Positions 1 to 6,168 of a stretch of DNA of 9,576 nt are shown here, in pieces. A program made the position numbers and the translations under genes. The stretch lies in NCBI GenBank assembly GCA_902778205.1, contig CACYWX010000116.1:1-9576 (forward strand), read 5' to 3'. The stretch's first letter is position 1. Every line of letters starts with the position of its first letter. Origin of the DNA: an uncultured Ruminococcus sp. (lineage in GTDB: Bacteria > Bacillota > Clostridia > Oscillospirales > CAG-272). The notes beneath the pieces are model-generated. The model was not told where the DNA came from and did no database searches. It was given only the letters and a program-made list of their open reading frames with translations.

Positions 1-501
1 CTCATGTTCATCTACAACCGGGTGCTGTTCCTTGTCACGCAGATCGGCGTATTGAAGAACATGCGGGACGTGGAGTTCGAGCTGGGCGTGGTGCCGTCCC
101 CGAAGTACGACGACGTGCAGAAGGACTACGTGTCGCTGATCTTCCAGGGCGCCAACGCCGTGGGCATTCCGATCACCAATCCCGACGCGGAGCGGACCGG
201 CGTGGTGCTGGATTATCTGGCGGCGCGATCCACTAATACCGTCCGCGACGTCTACATGAACCAGACCCTGGACTTCAAGTACATCCAGGACGAGGAGAGC
301 CAGGAGATGCTGGACATCATCCTGTCCACGGGCACCTTCGAGATCGCCGCAGTGTATGACTGGGGCGGAATCGCCGGGCAGGTCATGACCCTGCTGAACG
401 CCGGAAAGACCACCCTGGCGTCCACGGCGGCCAAGCTGGAAAGCCGGGTCCTCAAGGCCATGCAGACCACGGTGGACACGTTTGCGGAGGTAGGGCAGTA
501 A
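1..501 (+). CDS. Extracellular solute-binding protein of an ABC transporter, C-terminal part (5' truncated)
   Basis: The reading frame is open from base 1 to a TAA at 499-501, so only the last 166 residues are present and the true start lies upstream. The protein resembles the C-terminal lobe of family 1 (sugar-type) extracellular solute-binding lipoproteins, which capture a substrate outside the membrane and deliver it to an ABC permease. Supporting features are the segment with GVVPSPKYD, where a hinge-region proline-rich strand is expected, the long C-terminal helices, and the aromatic stretch FEIAAVYDWGG near the end. No membrane segment or catalytic motif is seen, as expected for this half. 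The N-terminal lipobox and the permease genes are outside the window, so the substrate cannot be named. It ends just before a strong terminator and is convergent with the two-component operon. Family assignment is moderately sure; substrate specificity is unknown. Confidence 0.7.
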   Translation, partial: LMFIYNRVLFLVTQIGVLKNMRDVEFELGVVPSPKYDDVQKDYVSLIFQGANAVGIPITNPDAERTGVVLDYLAARSTNTVRDVYMNQTLDFKYIQDEESQEMLDIILSTGTFEIAAVYDWGGIAGQVMTLLNAGKTTLASTAAKLESRVLKAMQTTVDTFAEVGQ

Positions 502-574
502 AGGCTGTCCTCCGTATGCCGGATCGGAAACCACCGGCATTTGCCATGTGGTAGAAACGCGCATCGGAATAACG

Positions 575-627
575 AAACCGCCGTCTCCCAATGAGAAGAT
601 AATCTTCCCGGGGAGACGGCGGTTTTT
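575..627. terminator. Strong intrinsic terminator between convergent genes
   Basis: A perfect 15-bp stem (575-589 with 611-625) encloses a loop that carries its own 5-bp hairpin (595-599 with 603-607). On the plus strand the right arm runs into a TTTTT tract (623-627), giving a classic Rho-independent terminator for the solute-binding protein gene. On the minus strand the hairpin lies 18 bases beyond the histidine kinase stop and is followed by a shorter T-rich stretch, so it may serve both convergent transcripts, though less well on the minus side. Confidence 0.88.
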
Positions 628-642
628 CTGATTGTCAGGCGT

Positions 643-2856
643 TTATTTTTCGGCGTCCCTCCGGGCGGGATCGGCGGGAACAGGTGCCGACGGGAAGACT
701 ATGGCCGGGGAGAGGGTGGGCTGACTTGCGGGTGCTGAATACTTCGGGAAGTGCAGGACCGCCTTGAAGAGATCCCCGTCGATGGAGAGGCTCAGCGCGC
801 CGCCCTGCAGCTCCGTCAGGCTCTTGGCGATGGAGAGGCCCAGGCCGTTTCCCTCCGTGGCGCTGTTCCGGCTGGCGTCTCCCCGGACGAAGCGCTCCAT
901 CAGCTCCTCCGGCGGCAGGTTCAGCGGCTCCCTTGACACGTTGCGGAAGGTCACCACGGCAAAGTCGTGGATGTCCTCCAGCGTCAGATAGACTCTCGTC
1001 CCCGGCTGGCCGTACTTGACGATGTTGTTCATCAGATTGTCGAACACCCGCCACAGCCGCCTCCCGTCCGCCAGGATCGTCACCGGATGGTCCGGATGGG
1101 CGGAGCAGAGGGTCATACCGGCTCCGGAAATGCGGGATTCGTATTCTCCCGCCGCCTGTTCCAGAAAGACGCAGGCGTCCGTGGGGGAGAGCTCCACGTC
1201 CAGATTGCCGGTCTGGGCCTTGGACGCCTCCACCAGATCCTCGATGAGCCGCTTCATCCGCTCGGACTGGCGGAGCAGGACCTCGGAGTATTCCCGGATC
1301 CTCGGGTTGTCGGTGTCCTCCCCGGCGATGAGGCCCGCGTAGTTCACAATGGAGGTCAGAGGCGTCTTCAGATCGTGGGACACGTTGGTGATGAGCTCCG
1401 TCTTCATGCGCTCGCTCTTCATCCTCTCCTCCACGGCCCGGTTGATCCCCTCGCCGATGGCGTTGAGGTTCTCCCCGTGCCGCTTCAGGACCGGGAACAT
1501 GCCCTTCGTGTCCACCTGATGCGAGAGTGTGCCCGCCGCCAGGGACTGCCCGGTCTTCTCCAGCCTCCGCATGGACAGGGCGATCCACAGGACGGCGGGG
1601 ACGAGGATCATGGCCCGGATCACCCGGTAGATCACGTAAACCTCCAGATCCGGATGGGAGGCCGCCAGAACGAAGAAATCGAAGAAGATCAGCCCCGCCG
1701 CCAACAGAAGCGTTTTCCACACCAGCGGGATCCCGCGGACCAGTGCCGCAAGGAAGGAGAACACCCGGCGCGCTCCCTGCCCGAGGAAGCAGAGGAGCTT
1801 CCATACCAGCAGAACGGCCTGCACGGTCACGTTGTTTTGGACCATCGTCCCGGACTTGATCCGCCCGGCCGCGCTCATGCACAGCCCCAGAAGGATCGAG
1901 ACCGCCAGAACGCCGCCGACTCCGATGGCCACGGCGAAGATGAACTTGTTATAGCTGCTGTAGGACAGCTCTGACATAAGATGCGCGGTCAGTGCCCAGG
2001 ACCCGAAGCCGAGCGCCGCCAGAAGATCGAAGGGGACCCGGTGGAACGGCCCCGGATAGACCCCCTCCCCCCCCGGCCTCCTCGCCGAGGCGCACATGAG
2101 CAGGACGAAGCAGAGGACGCAGAGGATCAGGGAGACGGCCCCGACGGGATAGACGGCGTAGCGCACGTCGTAAATGAGATTGAACACCCTGTGCATGAAG
2201 CGGTAGTTGTCCTCCACCGGGAGGTTGTCGGCCAGCCGCCCCAGGAAGGTATAAGGCACGGTGGACACCGGAAGGTACCGCACGTTCTCCCCGCCGTCCC
2301 AGACTTCGCTGTACGGCGCGGGAGTCCGGCTCCGGCCGATGTTATGGATCTCCTCCCCGGTCTCCGGATTGCGAAAGGTGGTGAAATACCAGGTCAGGGA
2401 GGTCCAGCCCTCGGAGACGTCCGCGTGTCCCTCCCCATAAATCGGAGCGGTTTCCGCCGATCCGGTTTCATAAGCAGTCCCGCCCTCCCCGTCGTACAGG
2501 GGGATCGGCGTCCCATTCTCTATTTTGTACGGCACATTGGCGGACAGGACGTTTCCCTCCTCGTCCGTGAAGAGGTAGCGCAGATTGGTGACGGACCGGT
2601 CGTAGAGCATGTCCGTCGGCGTGTCGCGGTAGTAATCCGAGTCCGGATGAACCGTTCTCTCGGCGATCTGCACGGAATCCCGCCACATGAGGGTCCGGTC
2701 GAATTCCGCCAGCTTTTTGTCCTTCGGCGTCGTATAAAAGTTCTCCGACACGAAGAACCACGCGCCGAACACGCATCCCACCGCCAGAGTTGCGCAGACG
2801 ACGACGGCGAGAAAGAGTCCAAATTTGCGGAGCGCACCCGCGGATCGACTGTTCAT
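643..2856 (-). CDS. Multi-pass membrane sensor histidine kinase
   Basis: This 737-residue protein is the sensor of a two-component system. TM1 (about residues 12-34) is followed by an extracytoplasmic region of about 200 residues (35-232), then a block of roughly five hydrophobic segments (about 233-256, 273-294, 304-327, 376-399, 404-428). A linker leads to the HisKA dimerisation domain with the phospho-accepting His494 in NVSHDLKTPL, then a HATPase_c domain with an N-box (DNLMNNIVKY, 606-615) and a G box (GNGLGLSI, 669-676). The last 30 residues are rich in Pro and Ala and extend past the kinase fold. All catalytic motifs look intact. The ATG at 2856 overlaps the TGA of the response regulator gene in an ATGA arrangement, implying translational coupling. 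The kinase half resembles VanS-like kinases of Clostridia. The sensor half is much larger than in classic VanS, and I do not recognise its ligand. The partner is the adjacent regulator. Confidence 0.93.
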   Translation of the reverse strand: MNSRSAGALRKFGLFLAVVVCATLAVGCVFGAWFFVSENFYTTPKDKKLAEFDRTLMWRDSVQIAERTVHPDSDYYRDTPTDMLYDRSVTNLRYLFTDEEGNVLSANVPYKIENGTPIPLYDGEGGTAYETGSAETAPIYGEGHADVSEGWTSLTWYFTTFRNPETGEEIHNIGRSRTPAPYSEVWDGGENVRYLPVSTVPYTFLGRLADNLPVEDNYRFMHRVFNLIYDVRYAVYPVGAVSLILCVLCFVLLMCASARRPGGEGVYPGPFHRVPFDLLAALGFGSWALTAHLMSELSYSSYNKFIFAVAIGVGGVLAVSILLGLCMSAAGRIKSGTMVQNNVTVQAVLLVWKLLCFLGQGARRVFSFLAALVRGIPLVWKTLLLAAGLIFFDFFVLAASHPDLEVYVIYRVIRAMILVPAVLWIALSMRRLEKTGQSLAAGTLSHQVDTKGMFPVLKRHGENLNAIGEGINRAVEERMKSERMKTELITNVSHDLKTPLTSIVNYAGLIAGEDTDNPRIREYSEVLLRQSERMKRLIEDLVEASKAQTGNLDVELSPTDACVFLEQAAGEYESRISGAGMTLCSAHPDHPVTILADGRRLWRVFDNLMNNIVKYGQPGTRVYLTLEDIHDFAVVTFRNVSREPLNLPPEELMERFVRGDASRNSATEGNGLGLSIAKSLTELQGGALSLSIDGDLFKAVLHFPKYSAPASQPTLSPAIVFPSAPVPADPARRDAEK

Positions 2857-3545
2857 GGCCTGTCCTCCATTTTATATCCCTGTCCCCAGACCACCTTCAG
2901 ATAGCGGGGCTCGGCGGGGTTGATTTCCAGCTTCTCCCGCAGATGCCGGATGTGGACGGCGACGGTGTTGTCGCTGCCCAGGGGCGCTTCGTGCCAGACC
3001 TGCCCGTAGATCTCCCGGGGAGAGAACACCTGCCCGGGATGGGTGATAAGCAGTTTTAATATTTCATATTCGATGGGCGTCAGGCTCACGGGCTCCCCGT
3101 CGCAGGTGACGGCTTTGGCCCGGTCGTCCAGCTCGATCCCGCCGACGGCTGAGATCTCCGGCTCCTTCGCCCGCCCGCCCAGGGTGACATACCGTCTGAG
3201 CTGGGAACGGACCCGGGCGGTGACCTCCAGCGGGGAGAAGGGCTTGGTGATGTAGTCGTCGGCCCCCAGGTTCAGCCCCAGGATCTTGTCCGTGTCCTCG
3301 CTCTTCGCCGTCAGGAAGATCACCGGCACGTTGGAGATCTCCCGGATCATGGAGAGGGCGCGGATCCCGTCCGTATCCGGCATCATGATGTCCAGGAGGC
3401 ACAGATGCACGTCCTCCCGCCGCACGGTCTCCACCGCCTCCCGGCCGCTGTACGCCGTCAGGATGCGGTACTCCGGATCGTTCAGATAGATTTTCAGCGC
3501 GTTGACGATGTCCCGCTCGTCGTCGCACACAAGAATGTTGTACAT
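2853..3545 (-). CDS. OmpR/PhoB-family response regulator
   Basis: The 230-residue protein is a DNA-binding response regulator acting in the cytoplasm. The receiver domain (about 1-120) has the acidic pair Asp8/Asp9, the phosphorylation site Asp52 in LLDIMMPD, the switch Thr79 in FLTAK and Lys101 in YITKPF. The C-terminal half (about 132-228) is a winged-helix domain of the OmpR/PhoB type, with LTPIEYEILKLL and the recognition-helix region DNTVAVHIRHLREKLE ending in VWGQGYKM. Length is typical for the family. The ATG at 3545 is preceded by a purine-rich AAGGGGGAG ribosome binding site. It is the first gene of the operon with the kinase. It is VanR-like in overall layout, but no van resistance genes are nearby, so the target regulon is unknown. 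Confidence 0.95.
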   Translation of the reverse strand: MYNILVCDDERDIVNALKIYLNDPEYRILTAYSGREAVETVRREDVHLCLLDIMMPDTDGIRALSMIREISNVPVIFLTAKSEDTDKILGLNLGADDYITKPFSPLEVTARVRSQLRRYVTLGGRAKEPEISAVGGIELDDRAKAVTCDGEPVSLTPIEYEILKLLITHPGQVFSPREIYGQVWHEAPLGSDNTVAVHIRHLREKLEINPAEPRYLKVVWGQGYKMEDRP

Positions 3546-3572
3546 GGAGCGCTCCCCCTTCCCGTCCGCTTC

Positions 3573-3602
3573 AGTATACCCGATTCCGCCTTAAAATGCC
3601 AG
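3573..3602 (-). promoter_or_regulatory. Proximal sigma-A-type promoter for the two-component operon
   Basis: Read on the minus strand, a TATACT -10 box (3573-3578) lies 18 bases downstream of a CTGGCA -35 box (3597-3602, 4 of 6 matches to TTGACA). Transcription would start near 3566, giving a leader of about 20 nt that still contains the ribosome binding site. This is a motif match only. Confidence 0.5.
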
Positions 3603-3651
3603 TGGGGAACCGATTAAGAAATCATGAAGACGGCGGTCTCTTTTCTCTTCC

Positions 3652-3680
3652 ATTGTAGCACCGCGGCCGCTCCCTGTCAA
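3652..3680 (-). promoter_or_regulatory. Distal near-consensus sigma-A promoter for the two-component operon
   Basis: Read on the minus strand, a perfect TTGACA -35 (3675-3680) and TACAAT -10 (3652-3657) are spaced by exactly 17 bases, with a TG one base before the -10 (extended -10). Transcription would start near 3645, giving a leader of about 100 nt before the response regulator. It points away from spoIIGA, so the 3546-3775 region is a divergent control region. Confidence 0.72.
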
Positions 3681-3775
3681 GCGCGGGGAAAGGGGGAGGG
3701 AAATCCGGTCCCCGGCCGCCGGTGCGACAGATTGCGCGGCTGGGACGCGGTACAATGGTCCGGGAGGTGACGGGG

Positions 3776-4564
3776 GTGACGGTCTATCTGGACATTCTGT
3801 TTCTGGTGAATTTCTCCATGGACCTTTTGACCCTGTGGGCCGTGTGCGCCGTCAGCGGACGCAGGATCCGGAGGGGAAGGATCCTCGCCGCCGCGCTTCT
3901 GGGAGCCTCCGGAGCCACAGCCTCCGTACTCCTGCCCCGGATGGGGGATCCCGTCCGGGTGGGAGCGGGCGTGCTCCTGGCGGCCGTGATGGGACTTGTC
4001 TGCTTCGGATTTTACGGCTGGGGAGGGCTGTTCCGGAACGCGGTGCTGATCTGGGGAGCGGGATCCCTTTTGGGAGGCGTCATGACGGCGCTGTTCTCCC
4101 TGGGGACGCCCGTCTTCTCCGGCGGGGACGGCTTTCCGGCGGCGTATCTTCTGTGCGCCTTGTTCTCCTTCCTCTGGACCCGGATCCGGCGGGGAGGGAG
4201 CGGGACGCGGGAGGCAAGGATCGTGGTCACGGCGGGAGGGATCACGGCAGAGATGAACGGCCTCTGCGACACGGGCTCCTTCGCCTGCGATCCCATCGGA
4301 GGGGAGCCGGCGGTGCTGGTAAAGCGAAGAGCGCTGGGGGACCTGGGAATCATGGCCGAGCGCGCCGCAAAAGGAGAGAACACGGGACTGCGGCTGAGGA
4401 TGATCCCGGTGAAGGGCGTGGGCGGCGAGCGGCTCCTGCCCGGCTTCCTTCCGGACCGGATCCTCATCGGCGGAGTGGAGCGCGCGGCGGCGGTAGCCGT
4501 GGACGGAGAGGGAGAGCGGTACGGGGAGGCGGACGCCCTGATTCCCGGTCCGCTGATCCCCTGA
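3776..4564 (+). CDS. spoIIGA: Sporulation sigma-E processing peptidase SpoIIGA
   Basis: SpoIIGA is the membrane-bound aspartic protease that removes the pro-sequence of sigma-E in the mother cell after asymmetric septation. I place the start at GTG 3776 because it has a GGAGG site (3763-3767) at 8-base spacing and begins with VTVYLDILFLVNFSMD, the typical SpoIIGA amino terminus; the 18 codons upstream are open but look non-coding. From this start the protein has 262 residues. The N-terminal half has about five membrane segments (near 3-24, 36-56, 62-79, 84-103, 120-135). The C-terminal half carries the catalytic motif CDTGS, with Asp165, followed by DPIGGEPAVLV as in the family. The length is slightly shorter than the roughly 300 residues of Bacillus homologues. 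The stop lies 21 bases before sigE, its substrate gene, which strongly supports the call. Confidence 0.93.
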   Translation: MTVYLDILFLVNFSMDLLTLWAVCAVSGRRIRRGRILAAALLGASGATASVLLPRMGDPVRVGAGVLLAAVMGLVCFGFYGWGGLFRNAVLIWGAGSLLGGVMTALFSLGTPVFSGGDGFPAAYLLCALFSFLWTRIRRGGSGTREARIVVTAGGITAEMNGLCDTGSFACDPIGGEPAVLVKRRALGDLGIMAERAAKGENTGLRLRMIPVKGVGGERLLPGFLPDRILIGGVERAAAVAVDGEGERYGEADALIPGPLIP

Positions 4565-4585
4565 GGGAAGGAGGATGGGTTTGCA

Positions 4586-5308
4586 TTGAAACAGCGGAAC
4601 GAATGGCGGTCATGGGCGATCCGTACCCTGAGGACGGCCTGCGGGATCCTGTCCGGGGACGGAGGGACGTACTACATCGGAGGATCGGAGACACTGCCCC
4701 CGCCGCTCCCGCCGGAGGAGGAGGCGGACGTGCTGAGGCGGTTCGATGAGGACCGGAGCCTGGCGGACACCCTGATCCGGCACAATCTGCGGCTGGTGGT
4801 GTTCATCGCCCGTAAGTTCGAGAGCTGCGGCACCGGCATCGAGGACCTGATCTCCATCGGCACCATCGGGCTCATCAAGGGGGTCAACACCTACCGGCGG
4901 GACCGCGGGATCAAGCTGGCCACCTACGCCTCCCGGTGCATCGAAAACGAGATCCTCATGCATATCCGGAAGAACGCGCCCCACCGGGGGGATCTGTCCA
5001 TCGACGAGCCCCTGTCCTCGGATGCGGACGGAGGGGAGCTGCTCCTGTCGGACGTGCTGGAGTCCGGGGATTCGCCGGTGGGCGCGGAGCTGGAGAAAAA
5101 GGAGGACGAGCGTACGGTCCGGGCGGCGGTGGACGCGCTGGACGAGCGGGAGCGGGAGATCATCATCCTGCGCTACGGGCTGTACGGACACAGGGAAATG
5201 ACCCAGAAGGAGGTGGCGGACCGGCTCGGCATCTCCCAGTCCTACATCTCCCGGCTGGAGAAGAAGATCATCGCCACCCTCCGGGCAAGGATCGCAAGGA
5301 GCGTGTGA
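4586..5308 (+). CDS. sigE: RNA polymerase sporulation sigma factor sigma-E (pro-sigma-E)
   Basis: This 240-residue sigma-70 family protein directs early mother-cell transcription during sporulation. The hallmark [12 protein letters not shown] begins at residue 29. Before it lies a pro-sequence of about 28 residues with basic and tryptophan residues, which SpoIIGA would cleave. Region 2 spans about 58-130, with [29 protein letters not shown] and [16 protein letters not shown]. Region 4 spans about 175-235, with the helix-turn-helix [20 protein letters not shown]. The start is taken as TTG 4586, the only usual start codon in frame that yields a full pro-sequence; the GGAGG site (4570-4574) lies 11 bases before it, slightly far. 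It follows spoIIGA by 21 bases in one operon. sigG, frequently next in Firmicutes, is not here. No clear terminator follows, only a 3-bp hairpin and A-rich sequence. Confidence 0.96.
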   Translation: MKQRNEWRSWAIRTLRTACGILSGDGGTYYIGGSETLPPPLPPEEEADVLRRFDEDRSLADTLIRHNLRLVVFIARKFESCGTGIEDLISIGTIGLIKGVNTYRRDRGIKLATYASRCIENEILMHIRKNAPHRGDLSIDEPLSSDADGGELLLSDVLESGDSPVGAELEKKEDERTVRAAVDALDEREREIIILRYGLYGHREMTQKEVADRLGISQSYISRLEKKIIATLRARIARSV

Positions 5309-5351
5309 GAGGGGAAAAACGGAAATCCGGCAAAAAAATTTGAAAAAGGGG

Positions 5352-5380
5352 TTGCTTTTTGAAATGGCGTATGGTATAAT
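5352..5380 (+). promoter_or_regulatory. Strong sigma-A promoter for rpmE
   Basis: TTGCTT (5352-5357) and a consensus TATAAT (5375-5380) are separated by 17 bases, with an extended -10 TG (TGGTATAAT). Transcription would begin near 5387, leaving a leader of about 32 nt. The region just upstream is A/T-rich, resembling an UP element. This gives the ribosomal gene expression independent of the sporulation genes. Confidence 0.85.
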
Positions 5381-5418
5381 CACAGAACGTGAGCTACAGA
5401 GGAATGAGGTGAAAAGCA

Positions 5419-5637
5419 ATGAAACAGGGAATCCATCCTCAGTATAAAGAGGTAACGATTCGTTGCGCGTGTGGCGAGACTGTGACCACCCGCTCGACGA
5501 AGGGCGACGCCAACGGAGAACTGCGCGTGGACATTTGCTCCAAGTGCCATCCTTTCTTCACCGGCAAGCAGAAGTTCGTTGATTCCGGCGGACGCGTTGA
5601 CAAGTTCAAGAAGCGTCTCGAGCAGCGCGGAAGATAA
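5419..5637 (+). CDS. rpmE: Large-subunit ribosomal protein bL31 (zinc-binding type)
   Basis: The 72-residue protein is bL31, a small component of the 50S subunit that helps bridge to the 30S subunit. It begins [19 protein letters not shown] and has the zinc-ligand cysteines Cys16, Cys18, Cys40 and Cys43, marking the zinc-containing form rather than the cysteine-free form induced in zinc starvation. The signature [25 protein letters not shown] motif is complete. The ATG at 5419 has a GAGGTGA site (5406-5412). It has its own promoter upstream and a terminator downstream, so it appears monocistronic. Length and basic C-terminus are normal. Confidence 0.97.
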   Translation: MKQGIHPQYKEVTIRCACGETVTTRSTKGDANGELRVDICSKCHPFFTGKQKFVDSGGRVDKFKKRLEQRGR

Positions 5638-5666
5638 CGGAATTGGACTTTGTCCGAGAAAGTTGT

Positions 5667-5712
5667 CGGACAGGAACACGGAGCATCCGCTTTGAATCCT
5701 GTCCGGCTTTTT
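5667..5712 (+). terminator. Intrinsic terminator after rpmE
   Basis: An 8-bp stem CGGACAGG (5667-5674) with CCTGTCCG (5698-5705) contains a small inner hairpin (CGGA-GCA-TCCG, 5679-5689) and is followed by a short TTTTT run (5708-5712). It starts 30 bases after the rpmE stop. The left arm can also pair with an upstream segment (5651-5657 with 5666-5672), an alternative fold. Confidence 0.75.
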
Positions 5713-5900
5713 CCTTTTTCCGGGATTTTATCCGGTTTGCCCGTCCTGAGACTGCATAGTTCATGCTTCCCCGGTAGTTTATCCAAATTACCTCGCGCCG
5801 CTGCATGACTGTCATAGTCTTTTCTCCATCGTGCTCCTGTCATGCGCGTTTCGATCGCTGTTTCCGAGGCTCCAGCGCGACTGCCGTCGGCGCAGGAAAC
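5713..5900. other. Intergenic stretch with no recognised gene
   Basis: Between the rpmE terminator and the hairpin cluster I see no supported gene, RNA family or promoter. The sequence looks less GC-rich than the surrounding genes, and frames passing through it have no start with a ribosome binding site and no recognisable protein. A short near-palindrome (ATGAC-T-GTCAT near 5805-5815) is the only local structure noticed. Confidence 0.5.
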
Positions 5901-6153
5901 CGTGGAACTTGTTCCACGCATGTTTCGACTGACTCAACCAGTCCGCCGGAGTTGCGGAGCAACTCCAGGAGAATGCAAAGCATTCTCCGAGCGAGGACAT
6001 GGGATATACAACCGTTTTTCGATTCAGTTGCGAGCTGTCAGGTTACGCTATACGGCCAAGGGACCCTCCGGGGAGGGGACTTCGGTCTGAGATGTTCCCT
6101 CCCCGGCGTCCGTCCCGCGCAGGGACATAGAATCAGAAACCCGCAGGGTTTCT
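5901..6153. repeat. Cluster of inverted repeats upstream of hflX, possible structured intergenic repeat or leader RNA
   Basis: Within about 250 bases there are at least six compact inverted repeats. CGTGGAAC/GTTCCACG lies at 5901-5918. GGAGTTGC-GGA-GCAACTCC lies at 5948-5966, followed one base later by GGAGAATGC-AAA-GCATTCTCC at 5968-5988. A 13-bp GC-rich stem pairs 6068-6080 with 6094-6106, with one G-U pair. GTCCC-GCGCA-GGGAC lies at 6112-6126 and AGAAACCC-GCA-GGGTTTCT at 6135-6153. Several have 3-nt loops. All could form in either strand. The middle of the block (about 5989-6067) has little strong pairing. I do not recognise a named RNA family; the layout suggests either a dispersed intergenic repeat of this lineage or the leader of hflX. 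The structures are directly visible; the function is inference. Confidence 0.6.
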
Positions 6154-6168
6154 TTCCTCATTTTCTTT

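Noticed and set aside
635..2904. Long open frames overlapping the histidine kinase gene on both strands (up to about 415 codons)
   Set aside because: They are shadows produced by high GC in the third codon position; their translations are low-complexity Arg/Pro/Gly sequences, whereas the kinase frame has complete catalytic motifs.
3723..3756. Spo0A-box-like TGCGACA (3723-3729) and TACAAT (3751-3756) as a spoIIGA promoter
   Set aside because: The transcript would begin at about 3762, on top of the ribosome binding site, and there is no well-spaced -35. The box matches TTCGACA at 6 of 7 positions, so Spo0A control of spoIIGA remains possible but is not supported enough to annotate.
3722..3775. 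Longer spoIIGA with 18 extra N-terminal codons
   Set aside because: The extra codons lack a ribosome binding site and family similarity, while GTG 3776 has an ideal GGAGG site and begins at the usual SpoIIGA amino terminus.
4575..4589. Four-codon minicistron (ATG GGT TTG CAT TGA) overlapping the sigE start
   Set aside because: Its ATG directly abuts the GGAGG site with no spacing, so initiation there is unlikely.
5439..5921. 160-codon minus-strand frame opposite rpmE
   Set aside because: It lies antisense to the clear rpmE gene and its terminator and has no recognisable motifs.
5842..6090. 82-codon plus-strand frame through the hairpin region
   Set aside because: No ribosome binding site, no recognisable protein, and it runs through the inverted repeats, whose structure explains the sequence better. 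Another frame is equally open there.
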